Below are positions 8,309 to 18,461 of a DNA stretch of 64,000 nt, one piece after another. The stretch lies in assembly GCF_018131225.1 (NCBI RefSeq), contig NZ_JAFCMM010000003.1, positions 384,001 to 448,000 on the forward strand, written 5' to 3'. This stretch comes from Bradyrhizobium sp. U87765 SZCCT0048. Lineage in GTDB: Bacteria > Pseudomonadota > Alphaproteobacteria > Rhizobiales > Xanthobacteraceae. Made by a program: the position numbers and the translations under genes. The notes beneath the pieces were generated by a model. That model did no database searches and was not told where the DNA came from. It saw nothing but the letters and a program-made list of their open reading frames with translations. Positions within the stretch are counted from its first letter, which is position 1; every line of letters starts with the position of its first letter.

Positions 8309-8374
8309 GCCGTCAAGCATATTCCGCCAGGCCTGCAATCCGTCTATGGAGTGGCCGCAACATGGAGATTGCCG

Positions 8375-8794
8375 ATGACCGAACGTGTGGCGGCATGCGC
8401 CTGCGGCCAATTGCAGATCCGCTGCACCGGCGAACCGACACTGGTGCCGCTGTGCCACTGCGCGCAGTGCCAGCGCCGCACCGGCAGCCCGTTCGGGGTC
8501 GGCGCCTTCTTCGACGCGGCCGCAACCGCGATCAGCGGCACATCGCGCCGCTGGCAGCGCGTGGCCGACAGCGGCCATCCGGTCACGTTCCATTTCTGTG
8601 AGACGTGCGGCTCAAGCGTGTATTGGCACGCGGCCAAACTGCCCGGCTGCATCGGCGTCGCGGTCGGCTGCTTCGCCGACCCGCAATTTCCGATGCCGAC
8701 GCTGGAAGCCTATGGCGGGCAACGCCATGCGTGGGTCGCGGATCTCACGAGCTGTACAGCGGTCGAGCCGCCGACTCAGGCCCCGGCGTCCTGA
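8375..8794 (+). CDS. GFA-family (glutathione-dependent formaldehyde-activating-like) zinc protein
   Basis: This is a 139-residue GFA/CENP-V fold protein. Zinc-ligand cysteines are visible in the family order: CACG near residue 8, CHCAQCQRR around 29-33, and FCETCGSS around 76-79. The motif RRTGSPFGVGAFF is typical. Members are often annotated as S-hydroxymethylglutathione synthase, but most have no proven activity. The ATG at 8375 is preceded by GGAG at good spacing. Its 3' end overlaps the convergent ybgC by 19 bases. It is divergent from the NTF2-like/tetR unit and may share the operator region with it. Confidence 0.88.
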   Translation: MTERVAACACGQLQIRCTGEPTLVPLCHCAQCQRRTGSPFGVGAFFDAAATAISGTSRRWQRVADSGHPVTFHFCETCGSSVYWHAAKLPGCIGVAVGCFADPQFPMPTLEAYGGQRHAWVADLTSCTAVEPPTQAPAS

Positions 8795-9237
8795 TCGGCC
8801 TTCATGGCGATGCGCAGCGCTTTCGGGATCGGCCGTGCGCGGCCGCCGGACACGAAGGCGACTTTCACTTTCGCTTCGACCAGAATCTCATCCCCGCGCT
8901 TGACCTGCTGCGCGAGCGTGATCGAGGCGCCTCTGACATCGACCGGGGTCGTCGAGACCTCCAGCAGGTCGTCCATCCGCGCGGGGCGCAGATAGTCGAT
9001 CTGCATGGCGCGCACCACGAACGCGAAGCCCGGCGCCTCGGCCTCGGCAGCGGCGAACAGCGCATGCTGGTCGGCGCCGAGCAGACGCAGATAGTTGGTG
9101 CGGCCGCGCTCCATGAAGCGCAGGTAGTTGGCGTGGTAGACGATGCCGGTGAAATCCGTGTCCTCGTAATAGACACGGATCGCCATGAGATGACTGCCAT
9201 CGACGATACGGCCGTCCAGCGACAGGGCGTCAACCAT
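8776..9237 (-). CDS. ybgC: YbgC-type acyl-CoA thioesterase (hot-dog fold)
   Basis: This is a 153-residue 4HBT-family thioesterase. The signature VYYEDTDFTGIVYHANYLRFMERGRTNYLR (residues 22-51) contains the catalytic Asp in YEDTDF and the HANY motif. Such enzymes hydrolyse short or hydroxybenzoyl acyl-CoA thioesters. In proteobacteria ybgC normally opens the tol-pal operon. Here it is last in a run with ruvB and a NUDIX gene, overlapping the NUDIX stop by 8 bases, and no tolQRAB follows in this window. It therefore probably depends on the ruv operon promoter. Confidence 0.92.
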   Translation of the reverse strand: MVDALSLDGRIVDGSHLMAIRVYYEDTDFTGIVYHANYLRFMERGRTNYLRLLGADQHALFAAAEAEAPGFAFVVRAMQIDYLRPARMDDLLEVSTTPVDVRGASITLAQQVKRGDEILVEAKVKVAFVSGGRARPIPKALRIAMKADQDAGA

Positions 9238-9639
9238 GGCCGGCCGCCTGTCTGGCCGCGAGCGGCAGTACGTGGTCGCGCGTCAGCGGCGCGATGCAGA
9301 TGTCCGGCGGCGACGCCGGATCGACCCAGATCATGTCGGCGATCTCGGCACGCGGCGCGATCGCGCCGCTGACCGCTGCGGCATAGACCGCAGCGCGCAC
9401 CCGCCAACCCGGCTCGTTGGCGGAGACGGCCTCGAAATCGCCGAGCGAATGCGCCGATCCAGCCACGAGCGTGCAGCCGAGTTCTTCGTCGAGCTCGCGT
9501 GCCAGCGCCGTGATGTCATCCTCGCCGGCATCGCGCTTGCCGCCCGGCTGCATGAATGCCTCCGTGCCACGCTTGCGCACCAGCAGCACGCGCCCGTCTG
9601 CATCGCGGATCAGCGCGGCAACCACCTCCACCGTCAGTG

Positions 9640-9643
<4 letters not shown>
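9230..9643 (-). CDS. NUDIX hydrolase
   Basis: This is a 137-residue NUDIX pyrophosphatase. The full box G-x5-E-x7-R-E-L-x-E-E-x-G is present, starting GGKRDAGEDDITALARELDE at about residues 33-52, giving the metal-binding glutamates. Upstream LLVRKRGTEAFMQPGG is typical of the MutT/8-oxo-dGTP-type subgroup, although the substrate cannot be fixed from this. The ATG overlaps the ruvB stop (ATGA), so it is translated by coupling. Its own end overlaps ybgC by 8 bases. Position in a DNA-repair operon makes a nucleotide-pool role a fair guess. Confidence 0.9.
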
Positions 9644-10682
<1,039 letters not shown>

Positions 10683-10686
<4 letters not shown>

Positions 10687-11105
10687 TCGCTCCCCCGGCG
10701 GTACTTGTTCGGCAGCAATTCGCCCACGGTGGTCACCGTCGGGCCGCCCTTGCCGGGCACGATGACCCGCGCCCCGGCGTCGTAATCGTGGATCAGCTCG
10801 CGGCAGATGCCGCATGGCGACACGACGGCGATACTGCCGGGTTCATCTGGCTTGGGATGGCGCACCGCGACGATGGTCTCGATGCCGTGGTCGCCGGTCT
10901 CGGTGATGGCGCGGCCGATCGCGATCGCCTCGGCGCACACGGCGATGCGGCCGATATAGGCATCGATGTTGACACCGGTGACGATGCGGCCGTCGCGCGT
11001 ACGCATCGCCGCGCCGACCTCCTGCCAGTCGTTGCGATAACGGCTGCTGATCGCCTCGGTCGCCGCGGCGATCAGTTCCTTGTCTTGCTCGCTCAGGCCG
11101 GACAC
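10683..11105 (-). CDS. Cytidine-deaminase-fold protein
   Basis: This is a 140-residue protein with the zinc-dependent deaminase fold. The zinc and catalytic motif is CAEAIAIG (residues 57-64; C-A-E as in cytidine and blasticidin-S deaminases), and the second cysteine pair is PCGIC (about 96-100). The glycine-rich substrate region and short length match homotetrameric cytidine deaminase-like enzymes; the C-terminal LLPNKYRRG also fits blasticidin-S deaminase-like relatives. It lies 13 bases after ruvA and overlaps ruvB by GTGA, so it is translationally tied to ruvB. The natural substrate (cytidine or another nucleoside) is not settled. Its position inside the ruvCAB operon is unusual. Confidence 0.88.
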
Positions 11106-11118
11106 GTGATACGCTCCT

Positions 11119-11736
11119 TCACTTCGACAGCTCCTTCAGCCCGAGGCGAATGAGCTGCGCCGTTTCTGCGCCCTCGCCGGCGCTGCGGACGGCGGTGGCG
11201 ACGGCCGCAGCCGCCTGTGGCTGGCCATACCCCAGGTTGACCAGCGCCGAGATCGCGTCCGCGACCGGCCGCGGCGCGTTGCGGTCCTCGATCGCACCGG
11301 ACAGCTGCACCACCGCCGGATCGACCGAGGCGATCGCCGGCGCCTTGTCCTTGAGCTCGGTCACGATGCGCTCGGCAACCTTGGGGCCGACGCCGGGGGT
11401 GCGCGCCACCGCCGCCTTGTCGCGCAGCGCAATGGCATTTGCGAGGTCCGACGGCGGCAACGTGCTGAGCACCGCGAGCGCCACCTTGGCGCCGACGCCC
11501 TGCACGGTCTGCAGCAGGCGGAACCACTCGCGCTCGAGATCGGAGCGGAAGCCGAACAGCTTGATCTGGTCTTCCCGCACATAGGTCTCGATCGACAGCA
11601 CAGCCGCCTCGCCCGCCCCCGGCAACGCCTGCAGGGTGCGCGAGGCGCAATGAACCTGATAGCCGACCCCGCCGACATCGAGGATGACGTAGTCGTCGCC
11701 GTAGGAATCGATCACGCCCTTGAGCTTGCCGATCAT
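11119..11736 (-). CDS. ruvA: Holliday junction DNA-binding protein RuvA
   Basis: This is a 205-residue RuvA. Domain I is an OB fold (MIGKLKGVIDSYGDDYVILDVGGVGYQVHC). Domain II has the helix-hairpin-helix pair (LLQTVQGVGAKVALAVLS and TPGVGPKVAERIVTELKDK). Domain III is the C-terminal three-helix RuvB contact (ISALVNLGYGQPQAAAAV). The Ala-rich linker between II and III is normal. The tetramer grips the four-way junction and loads RuvB. The ATG overlaps the ruvC stop (ATGA). Confidence 0.97.
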   Translation of the reverse strand: MIGKLKGVIDSYGDDYVILDVGGVGYQVHCASRTLQALPGAGEAAVLSIETYVREDQIKLFGFRSDLEREWFRLLQTVQGVGAKVALAVLSTLPPSDLANAIALRDKAAVARTPGVGPKVAERIVTELKDKAPAIASVDPAVVQLSGAIEDRNAPRPVADAISALVNLGYGQPQAAAAVATAVRSAGEGAETAQLIRLGLKELSK

Positions 11737-12242
11737 GACGCCGCCATCCGGAGCACGATCGACTGGCGATGATGCGCATGGGTGATCGCGATGGCGAGCG
11801 CGTCGGCGGCGTCCGCGGTCTTCGGCGTCGCCTTCGGCAGCAGGATGCCGAGCATGACGCGGATCTGATTCTTGTCGGCATGGCCGGCGCCGACCACGGT
11901 CTTCTTGACGAGGTTCGGGGCGTACTCGGCCACCGACAGGCCGAACCGCGCCGGCGTCAGCATGGCGACACCGCGTGCCTGGCCGAGCTTGAGCGTCGCC
12001 GAGCCGTCCTTGTTGACGAAGGTCTGTTCCACCGCGGCTTCCGCCGGGCTGTAATCGCCGAGCACCTTGGCGAGGCCGTCGTGGATGCCCATCAGGCGCT
12101 CCGCCAGCGGCAGGGTATCGGCCGGCTCGATCGAGCCGCAACCGATATAGATCAGGCGGTTGCCATCGCTTTCAATCACCCCCCAGCCGGTGCGGCGGAG
12201 GCCGGGATCGATGCCGAGAATACGAATCGCGCGTGAAGTCAT
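11733..12242 (-). CDS. ruvC: Holliday junction resolvase RuvC
   Basis: This is a 169-residue junction-resolving endonuclease. The first catalytic Asp is in ILGIDPGLRRTGW (residues 8-20), a Glu in VEQTFVNKD (about 67-75), and the C-terminal acidic pair region in TADAADALAIAITHAHH (about 139-155), as in the RNase H-like resolvase fold. It dimerises and nicks strands symmetrically after RuvAB migration. It is the first gene of the ruv run; only 37 bases separate it from the mgtE stop upstream, so readthrough from mgtE is possible. Confidence 0.97.
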   Translation of the reverse strand: MTSRAIRILGIDPGLRRTGWGVIESDGNRLIYIGCGSIEPADTLPLAERLMGIHDGLAKVLGDYSPAEAAVEQTFVNKDGSATLKLGQARGVAMLTPARFGLSVAEYAPNLVKKTVVGAGHADKNQIRVMLGILLPKATPKTADAADALAIAITHAHHRQSIVLRMAAS

Positions 12243-12279
12243 GCCCTATGATAGCCCAAACCGCCGCAGGGGCGCGACC

Positions 12280-13653
12280 TTACAGCAGCGTTCCGCGGAG
12301 GATCACCAGGGCGACGCTGAAATAGATCATCAGCCCGGTGACGTCGACCAGGGTGGCGACAAACGGGGCGGAGGCGCTCGCCGGGTCGAACCCGACACGC
12401 TGCAGGGCGAATGGCAGCATCGATCCGGCCACCGAGCCGAACGTGACGACGCCGATCAGCGCGGCACCGACCGTAAGCGCGACCAGCACCCAGTGCTCGC
12501 CATAGTCGTAGAAACCGAGCTTCTGCCACAGCACGATGCGGAAGATGCCGATCACGCCCAGCATGGTGCCGAGAATGATTCCGGTCGGCAATTCGCGAAC
12601 CGCGACACGCCACCAGTCGGACAGCCTGACGTCGTGGAGCGCCAGCGAGCGGATCAGCAGCGAGGTCGCCTGCGAGCCGGAATTGCCGCCCGAGCTCATG
12701 ATCAGCGGGATGAACAGCGTCAGCACGAGGGCCTTTTCCAGCTCGCCCTCGAAATACTGCATGGCGCTGGCGGTGAGCATTTCGCTGACGAACAGCAGGC
12801 ACAGCCAGACACCGCGCTTGCGGATCATGTCCATCAGGCCGATCTGCATGTACGGCTCCTCGGTGGCCTCCATGCCGCCGAACTTCTGCACGTCCTCGGT
12901 GCTCTCCTCGATGATCGCGTCCATGATGTCGTCGAAGGTGACGATGCCGCGGATATGGCCGGCCTTGTCGACCACCGGGACTGCGAGCAGGTCGTACTTG
13001 GTGATCAGCCGTGCGACGTCCTCGCGGTCGGTAAGCGGCGTCGTGGTGATCGGCGAGCGCTCCGCCGCCAGGGTGAGAATGTTGGCGGTCGGCTCGCCGG
13101 AGATCAGTCGCCGCAGGCTGACCGCACCGACGAGACGGCGGGACAGCGGGTCGAGCACATAGATCGCATAGACCGTCTCGCGGGTGCGCTCGACCTGGCG
13201 AATGTGCTGCAGCGTCTGCTCGACCGACCAATTCGCGGGCACGCTGACGAACTCGGTCGTCATCATGCTGCCCGCGGTATTCTCCGGGTACTCCATCAGG
13301 CCGGCGATGGTCGAGCGCGACGCCTCGTCGAGCCCCTGCATCAGTTCCGACCGCGCCGGATCCTCGAGCTGCTGGACGATGTCCGCGGCCATGTCGCTGG
13401 ACATGCCGGCGAGCAGCGGGATCGCGACCGGCCGCGGCAGCGCCTCGACGATCTCCGCGCCGAACAGCAATTCGGGCTTGTCCAGGATGCCGACCGCGCG
13501 GTCGGCAGGCAACAGCGCCAGCACCTCGGCCGCCTCGGTCGGGGTCAGTTGGTTGAGCACCTCGACGTTGTCGGCGACGTCCGCGTGCGGCAGCCGCGCG
13601 GCGATGGTCGCGGCATCGAAGACGTCATCGGAGATGGCGTGGGTATCCGTCAT
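12280..13653 (-). CDS. mgtE: Magnesium transporter MgtE
   Basis: This is a 457-residue MgtE-type Mg2+ channel. The superhelical N-domain covers about residues 30-135 (LLPADRAVGILDK, SSDMAADIVQQL), the CBS pair 140-260 (ENTAGSMMTTEFVSVP, then KYDLLAVPVVDKAGHIRGIVTFDDIM), and the five-helix membrane part 285-457. The pore motif PLIMSSGGNSGSQATSLLIRSLA is intact. The cytoplasmic N and CBS domains gate the pore in response to magnesium. About 250 bases of leader lie between it and yebC, and I could not find a magnesium riboswitch there. Confidence 0.95.
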   Translation of the reverse strand: MTDTHAISDDVFDAATIAARLPHADVADNVEVLNQLTPTEAAEVLALLPADRAVGILDKPELLFGAEIVEALPRPVAIPLLAGMSSDMAADIVQQLEDPARSELMQGLDEASRSTIAGLMEYPENTAGSMMTTEFVSVPANWSVEQTLQHIRQVERTRETVYAIYVLDPLSRRLVGAVSLRRLISGEPTANILTLAAERSPITTTPLTDREDVARLITKYDLLAVPVVDKAGHIRGIVTFDDIMDAIIEESTEDVQKFGGMEATEEPYMQIGLMDMIRKRGVWLCLLFVSEMLTASAMQYFEGELEKALVLTLFIPLIMSSGGNSGSQATSLLIRSLALHDVRLSDWWRVAVRELPTGIILGTMLGVIGIFRIVLWQKLGFYDYGEHWVLVALTVGAALIGVVTFGSVAGSMLPFALQRVGFDPASASAPFVATLVDVTGLMIYFSVALVILRGTLL

Positions 13654-13848
13654 GGCTCACCTTGTCGAACCGCCGGCAGCGGCGGGGTCGGTGAGCTCAG
13701 GGAAGTGCTCTCAGACCACCAGGGCCGCAGCCGGCAATGTACGTGGACTGTCGCTTGGCATGGTTGAAGGGATCCGATGGTGCGGGACCGACCGCGATCA
13801 ATCGCCGCATGTTGCTGACATGATCTTTCGGCACGCAGGCGTCAAGCC

Positions 13849-13876
13849 AAAAAAAGGGGAAGGCACAGCCTCCCCC
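13849..13876 (-). terminator. Rho-independent terminator after yebC
   Basis: On the minus strand a 9-pair stem (13856-13864 with 13868-13876, one G-U pair, 3-base loop) is followed by seven T. It starts 28 bases past the yebC stop. Confidence 0.85.
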
Positions 13877-13903
13877 ATTCGTCCTCGGCGATGGTGCGCG
13901 GGA

Positions 13904-14650
13904 TCAGCCGCCCATCTTGGCGACCAGCGCGTCCGAGATTTCGAAGTTGGCGTAGACGTTCTGGACGTCGTCGTGCTCGTTGAGCGAATCCATCAGCTTG
14001 AGCAGCTTCTCGCCGGTCTCGTCGTCCACCGCCACGGTGTTCTGCGGCTTCCAGGTCAGCGCCGCCTTGCGCGGCTCGCCGAACTTCGCTTCCAGGCTCT
14101 TGGCGACCTGCTGGAACGAATCCGGCGCGGCATAGACCTCGTGGCCGCCCTCGCCCGACACGACGTCGTCGGCGCCGGCGTCGATCGCCGCCTCGAGCAT
14201 GGCATCGGCGGACGCCACCGTGGCCGCGAATTCGATGATGCCGACGCGGTCGAACATGAACGACACCGCGCCGGTCTCGGCGAGGTTGCCGCCGGACTTG
14301 GTGAAGTAGGAGCGGATATCGGAGGCGGCCCGATTGCGGTTGTCGGTCAGCGCCTCGACAATGACGGCGACGCCGCCGGGGCCATAGCCCTCGTAGCGGA
14401 TCTCGTCGTAGTTCTCGCCGTCGCTGCCCGCCGCCTTCTTGATGGCGCGTTCGATGTTGTCCTTGGGCATGTTCTCGCCGCGCGCGGCGATCACGGCCGC
14501 CCGCAGGCGCGGGTTCATCGCCGGGTCGGGGGTGCCGAGCTTGGCGGCAACGGTGATTTCACGCGCCAGCTTGCCGAACAGCTTGGACTTCTGTGCGTCC
14601 TGCCGCCCCTTGCGGTGCATGATGTTCTTGAATTGGGAATGTCCGGCCAT
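13904..14650 (-). CDS. yebC: YebC/PmpR-family transcriptional or translational regulator
   Basis: This is a 248-residue YebC protein. The signature start MAGHSQFKNIMHRKGRQDAQKSKLF is complete, followed by GENMPKDNIERAIKK and the core RYEGYGPGGVAVIVEALTDNRNR. The family is long known as DNA-binding regulators; recent work on members ties YebC to translation of proline-rich stretches, so the exact role here is open. In relatives it usually neighbours ruvCAB, as it does here with mgtE between. A well-formed terminator follows. Confidence 0.95.
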   Translation of the reverse strand: MAGHSQFKNIMHRKGRQDAQKSKLFGKLAREITVAAKLGTPDPAMNPRLRAAVIAARGENMPKDNIERAIKKAAGSDGENYDEIRYEGYGPGGVAVIVEALTDNRNRAASDIRSYFTKSGGNLAETGAVSFMFDRVGIIEFAATVASADAMLEAAIDAGADDVVSGEGGHEVYAAPDSFQQVAKSLEAKFGEPRKAALTWKPQNTVAVDDETGEKLLKLMDSLNEHDDVQNVYANFEISDALVAKMGG

Positions 14651-14901
14651 GCGGGAGTCTCTCTGACTGGGCGCTGCGTCCTGTCCGTCGGCACACCGCA
14701 GGTCAGCGGTTCCCCGGATGCCCCAAGGGCGGATTCGGGGGCTCGAGCCTGGCCCGGCGCGCGGCGGATTCGGCCGCGGGTTATAGGCTCGGGTTGGCGG
14801 AAAATCAAAAAAACCTCGCGGTTTAGGGTAGCCGGATAGGGAAACGCTGCAATATCCCGCCAATTCCGCACCGGTTAACCCGGCGGTTACGGGGCGATGC
14901 A

Positions 14902-16703
14902 ATGGTGTCCATTAACCATCATTCGTGCCGGTGGACTCCCATGGTTTTTGCTTTGTTCCGGAAGGCGGCCGCCGAGGCGCCTCCGATGAAGGCGGCCGTC
15001 GAGAGCGATCAGGGGGCACCGCCGCAGGATGCGGCCGCCCCCCCTGCCGAAGACAATCCCGCGGCCCAGATCCTCGAACTGCTCGATGTCGAGCTGCAAG
15101 CGATGATCCGCCAGCTCGAGCGCGCGGCCGCCTCGGTGGCGGGCGGCGCCCGTTCCACCGCCGAGACGCTGGCAGACATCCGTCGCCGGACGGAAGCCCT
15201 GACCGGCCGTGCCGGCGAGGCCCGCTCCACCGCGGCGACCTTTTCGGAGGCCGCCGACAAGTTCACGGAATCGGCCGGCGGCATCGGCGCGCAGGTGCGT
15301 GACGCAGGCCAGCTCGCCGACGACGCCGCCGCCGCGGCCCGCGAGGCCAGCCTCAATGTCGACCGCCTGCGCGACTCCTCGGCCGCCATCGGCAATGTCG
15401 TCAACCTGATCGCCACCATCGCCAAGCAGACCACTCTCCTGGCGCTGAACTCGACCATCGAAGCGGCACGGGCCGGGGAGGCCGGCCGCGGCTTCGCCGT
15501 CGTCGCTTCGGAGGTGAAGGCGCTGGCGGTACAGACCCAGAGCGCCACCGAGGAAATCCGTCAGAAGATCGACGCCCTGCAGCAGGATGCGGCGACCTCG
15601 ATCGCCGCCGTGCACCGCATCTCCGATGCCATCGCCGCGATCCGCCCGGTGTTCAGCCATGTCAACGGCGCGGTCGCCGAGCAAAGCGCGACCACCGGCG
15701 AGATGGCGCGCAATGCCGCCGCGACCACGAGCTTCATCGCCGCCGTCGGCGACAGCGCCGGGGATATCGACAGTGCGACACGCGAGGCCGAGGCCCATGG
15801 CGGCGCGGTGGCGCAGGCCGGACAAAGCGTCACCACACTGGTGGACAAGCTCAAGGCACGGTGCGCAGTGCTGCTGCAGCGAAGCGACATGACGCGGGTA
15901 CGCAGCGAAGAGCGGCTGCCCTGCCATTTGCCCGTGACGCTGCGGACGACCTCGGGCGAGATCGGCGGCAGCATCTATGAGGTTTCGCGCCAGCGAATAC
16001 TGGTCGAGGGGCCGGGGCTTGCGGCACGGCCGGTCGGCGAGACACTGACGACTGTGAGCGGCGCGCTCGGCGACTGCCGCCTGCGCATCGCCGAACATAC
16101 CGATCTCGGCACAGTCATGACGTTCGTGAACCCTGGTGCCGCGCAGCTTGAGACGATCGAAGACCTGCTGTTTGCCATTCACCTGAAAACACCGAGTGCG
16201 TGGCCCGGGCGATGGATGCCGCGGCGCGGATCGGCTCGCTGTTCGAGAGAGCCATCGCCCGCGGCGAGATCGGCGCCGCCGACCTGTTCGATACCGATTA
16301 CCAGCCGATCGCCGGCACCAATCCGGAGCAGGTACGCGCGCGTTATCTCGCATGGGCGGAAACCGTGCTGCCGCCGATCCAGGACGGGTTGCTCGCGGCC
16401 ACGCCCGGCCTGACATTTGCCGTCGCGGTCGATCGGAACGGCTACCTGCCGGTGCACAACAAGGCCTATTCGCAGCCGCAGCGCCCGGCCGATGTGGCGT
16501 GGAACACCGCCAACTGCCGCAACCGCCGCATCTTCGACGATCCCGTGGGCCTCGCTGCCGGGCGCAGCACCCGCGCCTATCTGGTGCAGAGCTACGCCCG
16601 CGACATGGGCAACGGCCTCAAGGTGCGGATGCGCGAGATCGACGTGCCAATCCGTGTCGGCGGCGGCCACTGGGGCGGCTTCCGCACCGCCTACAAACTC
16701 TGA
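14902..16703 (+). pseudogene. Soluble methyl-accepting chemotaxis-type receptor with PilZ-like region, frameshifted
   Basis: The gene is one cytoplasmic chemoreceptor broken by a single-base frameshift near 16193-16200. Frame one (from 14902, or the better-looking ATG at 14941) encodes a helical linker, the MCP signalling hairpin (TIAKQTTLLALNSTIEAARAGEAGRG, about residues 165-190) and a PilZ-like part (EERLPCHLPVTLRTTSGE). It then runs into low-quality sequence at LKTPS. The other frame resumes at once with VARAMDAAARIGSLFERA and continues to 16703 with DRNGYLPVHNKAYSQPQ, ARDMGNG and GGHWGGFRTAYKL. One extra G after GTGC would restore a single protein of about 600 residues. No membrane helix is seen. 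It is either a recent mutation or a sequencing error. Confidence 0.8.
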
Positions 16704-16726
16704 TCGCGCGCCGCCGCCACACGTGT

Positions 16727-16766
16727 GAGATTCCGGGTCTGGCCCCGCGGGCCATCCCGGAACGAC
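16727..16766. repeat. Intergenic repeat module B, copy 1
   Basis: This imperfect palindrome begins GAGATTCCGG and ends CCGGAACGAC. The same module occurs at 56623-56661. It lies in the gap between the chemoreceptor gene and the YmdB-type gene. Confidence 0.6.
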
Positions 16767-16803
16767 GCTTCGGTCCAGATTTTCGGGTGGAGTTTATTTG
16801 CGG

Positions 16804-16841
16804 GTCATTCCGGGGCGTCGCGCAGCGACGAACCCGGAATC
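16804..16841. repeat. Intergenic repeat module A, copy 1
   Basis: This palindromic repeat begins GTCATTCCGGGGCGTCGCG and ends GACGAACCCGGAATC. A near-identical copy (one extra C) lies at 56558-56596. It looks like a REP-type element, and the order relative to module B is reversed between the two sites. Confidence 0.7.
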
Positions 16842-16905
16842 TCGGCATACGCAGCCTGTCCCGGACATTCCGGATTGGTAGCGTCGGGAAAGATACTCGC
16901 GATGT

Positions 16906-17727
16906 TCAGGACCAGAACGACGGCGAGGTCTGCTCGAGGCGGCCACCAAGCCGCACCGGCGCGATCCGCGTCGCAAGGCCTGTCTTGTCGTCGGTCTCGA
17001 TGGCGACGCCGCTCAGCGTCGCCGGGCCGAACGCCGGCTCGAACCGCGCCGACGGGATGCCGCTGAGGAAGCGCTGCAGCGGCTCTTCCTTCTGCATGCC
17101 GATGACGGAATCGTAGTCGCCGGTCATGCCGGCATCGGTCATGTAGGCGGTGCCGCCATTGAGGATCTGGTGATCAGCCGTCGGAATATGGGTGTGGGTG
17201 CCGACCACGAGACTGACACGACCGTCGCAGAAATGGCCCATGGCCTGCTTCTCGCTCGACGCCTCGCCATGGAAGTCGACGATGATCGCATCCGCCGCCT
17301 CGCGCAGCGGACAGGCCTCGAGCTCGCGATCGATGGCGCGGAATGGATCGTTGAGCGGCTCCATGAAGATTCGGCCCATGGCGTTGATCACCAGCGCCCG
17401 CCGGCCATCCTTGGTCTCGATCAGCGCGGCGCCGCGCCCGGGCGTGCGGCGCGGAAAATTCAGCGGCCGGATCAGCCGCGGCGCGCGCTCGATGAAGACC
17501 AGCGCTTCTTTCTGATTCCAGGCATGGTTGCCGAGCGTCACGGCATCGGCGCCGGCATCGATGAAGTCCTGGTAGATCGCCTCGGTGATGCCAAAGCCGC
17601 CCGCCGCGTTCTCGCCATTGACGACGACAAGGTCCAGCTTCCAGTCGCGGACCAGCCCGGGGAGACGGTCGGTGATCGCTGTGCGGCCGGTCTTGCCGAC
17701 CACGTCGCCGATGAAAAGAATCCGCAA
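16906..17727 (-). CDS. TIGR00282/YmdB-family metallophosphoesterase
   Basis: This 273-residue dimetal phosphodiesterase is of the YmdB type, whose members hydrolyse 2',3'-cyclic nucleotides. Metal-binding motifs in order are LFIGDVVGKTGR, VNGENAAGG, LGNHAWNQ, DFHGEASSEK and VVGTHTHIPTADH. I take the TTG at 17727 as start: it gives the family N-terminus (MRILFIGDVVG), lies one base after the stop of the cyclo-ligase and follows GGAG. It is co-transcribed with 5-FCL, as in relatives. Its 3' flank carries REP-like repeats. Confidence 0.92.
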   Translation of the reverse strand: MRILFIGDVVGKTGRTAITDRLPGLVRDWKLDLVVVNGENAAGGFGITEAIYQDFIDAGADAVTLGNHAWNQKEALVFIERAPRLIRPLNFPRRTPGRGAALIETKDGRRALVINAMGRIFMEPLNDPFRAIDRELEACPLREAADAIIVDFHGEASSEKQAMGHFCDGRVSLVVGTHTHIPTADHQILNGGTAYMTDAGMTGDYDSVIGMQKEEPLQRFLSGIPSARFEPAFGPATLSGVAIETDDKTGLATRIAPVRLGGRLEQTSPSFWS

Positions 17728-17728
17728 G

Positions 17729-18313
17729 TCAGTGTCTCCGCGTCTCGATGGTCTCGTGCTCGGTAACAATATAGTCGAGCGGAACATCGTGCGGCAATGC
17801 AGGAACCCGGTCCACCTGCTGTATCGCGAACGCAACGCCGACAGTGATCAGCTCGACGCCATGCGCACGCAGGCCCGCAAGCGTGCGGTCGTAATGGCCG
17901 GCGCCATAGCCGATGCGGTGACCTGAGCGGTCGAATGCGGCCAGCGGCACCAGCACGATCTGGGGATCACGCAACGCAGCGCCCGCTGCCGGCTCGAGGA
18001 TGCCAAGGCCGCCGCGCACCAGCGCGTCGCCCGGCCGCCACTGCCGGAACAGCAACGGCGCGTCGCGCGCGACCACCACCGGCAACACCAGTTGCCCCCC
18101 CTGCGCGGCAAGTGCCCGCATCAGTGGCTGCGGATCGAGCTCGCTGCGGATCGGCATATAGCCGGCCACCACCTGTCCCCGCTCAATGGCGAACGGCAGG
18201 GGCCGCACGGCAAGCGCCGCAGCGGCCGCATCGCGCTGCGCCGACGGCAACCCGTCGCGGCGCGCCAGCGCGGCCCGCCGCAGCTCGACCTTGGCCTGAC
18301 CAGCATTCTCCAT
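17729..18313 (-). CDS. 5-formyltetrahydrofolate cyclo-ligase
   Basis: This 194-residue enzyme converts 5-formyl-THF to 5,10-methenyl-THF with ATP. Family motifs are KVELRRAALARRDGLP at the N-terminus, GYMPIRSELDPQPLM, and the C-terminal LVPLAAFDRSGHRIGYGAGHYDRTL that binds nucleotide and phosphate. The ATG at 18313 (MENAGQAKVELRR) fits the family better than the upstream in-frame start at 18343. In many proteobacteria this gene follows zapA and the 6S RNA gene. Here the 6S RNA candidate precedes it directly, but zapA lies 10 kb away because of an insertion. Confidence 0.93.
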   Translation of the reverse strand: MENAGQAKVELRRAALARRDGLPSAQRDAAAAALAVRPLPFAIERGQVVAGYMPIRSELDPQPLMRALAAQGGQLVLPVVVARDAPLLFRQWRPGDALVRGGLGILEPAAGAALRDPQIVLVPLAAFDRSGHRIGYGAGHYDRTLAGLRAHGVELITVGVAFAIQQVDRVPALPHDVPLDYIVTEHETIETRRH

Positions 18314-18439
18314 GAACCGGATGTCCCTCACGGCTGCCCGCAATGCCGGGGCCGCCGACGATCAGCCATGACGTTCGGTGTGGCGCAAGGACAAACTGTC
18401 CGGCCGGCGCGGGATGGCCATCGGGGCATCACGCCGCGC

Positions 18440-18460
18440 CCGCCGGCCTCAGGCCGGCGG
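18440..18460. terminator. GC-rich hairpin downstream of 6S RNA
   Basis: A perfect 9-base inverted repeat with arm CCGCCGGCC and a 3-base loop lies just past the predicted 3' end of the 6S RNA on the minus strand. There is no T-run after it, so it may process or stall rather than terminate. Confidence 0.4.
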
Positions 18461-18461
18461 T

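Noticed and set aside
13654..13848. Magnesium riboswitch upstream of mgtE
   Set aside because: No M-box-like core or expected helices could be recognised by eye in the leader.
16200..16703. The distal chemoreceptor frame as an independent gene starting at GTG 16200
   Set aside because: Its sequence continues that of the upstream receptor without a gap, and no ribosome site precedes it. A frameshift explains it better.
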